From JBJFCE01 sp964437825 (GTDB lineage: Bacteria > Bacillota > Clostridia > Lachnospirales > Lachnospiraceae): 14,710 bases of DNA. Position numbers and translations under genes: made by a program. The stretch spans positions 1-14,710 of the forward strand of contig CAYTIH010000055.1 in NCBI GenBank assembly GCA_964437825.1, written 5' to 3'. Below the pieces are notes generated by a model. That model saw nothing but the letters and a program-made list of their open reading frames with translations, ran no database searches and was not told where the DNA came from. Shown here piece after piece: positions 14,650 through 14,710 of this stretch. Positions within the stretch are counted from its first letter, which is position 1. Each line of letters opens with the position of its first letter.

Positions 14650-14710
14650 TAAATTTGACTATTCACAGCCGATTTGGACAGATACACAGATTCGTCGAGC
14701 TTGCTCGTAA
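14650..14710. other. Flank of the IS element to the window edge
   Basis: This is 61 bp outside the right inverted repeat. No gene can be called in so short a stretch, though one minus-strand frame stays open through it. A short CGAGC-TT-GCTCG palindrome lies at 14696-14707. Confidence 0.4.

Overview
The window looks like a chromosomal segment of a gut-type Clostridia bacterium, most likely Lachnospiraceae. This is inferred from the CIRCE-controlled groES-groEL operon, AGGAGG-type ribosome binding sites, the VTC/DUF4956/CotH trio, a Cache-type chemoreceptor beside GGDEF proteins, and the IS30-type transposase. No rRNA or tRNA was seen. Every protein gene I accept lies on the minus strand, so transcription runs from high to low coordinates.

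Layout, from high to low coordinates. (1) 12960-14710: an IS30-family element (about 13164-14649) with a cysteine-rich transposase. It appears to sit inside older repeat-bearing, non-coding DNA. (2) 9034-12863: a signalling operon with a Cache/HAMP chemoreceptor, a six-helix membrane diguanylate cyclase (GGEEF plus I-site), and a soluble protein with a degenerate GGDEF domain. It closes with a clear intrinsic terminator. (3) 6373-8825: the groES-groEL heat-shock operon with a perfect CIRCE operator. Its 3' region holds two copies of a 78-bp structured repeat and then a strong terminator. A 100-N assembly gap falls inside one repeat copy. (4) 2861-6274: a three-gene operon with a VTC-type polyphosphate polymerase domain protein, a DUF4956 membrane protein and a membrane-anchored CotH-kinase-family protein with a repetitive C-terminal tail. 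(5) 338-2755: a three-gene set with an MFS-like permease, a small overlapping membrane protein and a membrane-anchored SH3-like surface protein. (6) 1-337: non-coding DNA with a 117-bp-period direct repeat and a near-perfect long hairpin.

The groESL genes are ordinary housekeeping. The most interesting parts are the VTC-DUF4956-CotH operon, the structured repeats after groEL with the misplaced gap, the long hairpin at the left edge, and the pairing of a chemoreceptor with one active-looking and one apparently inactive GGDEF protein. All product calls rest on reading motifs by eye; no database search was possible.
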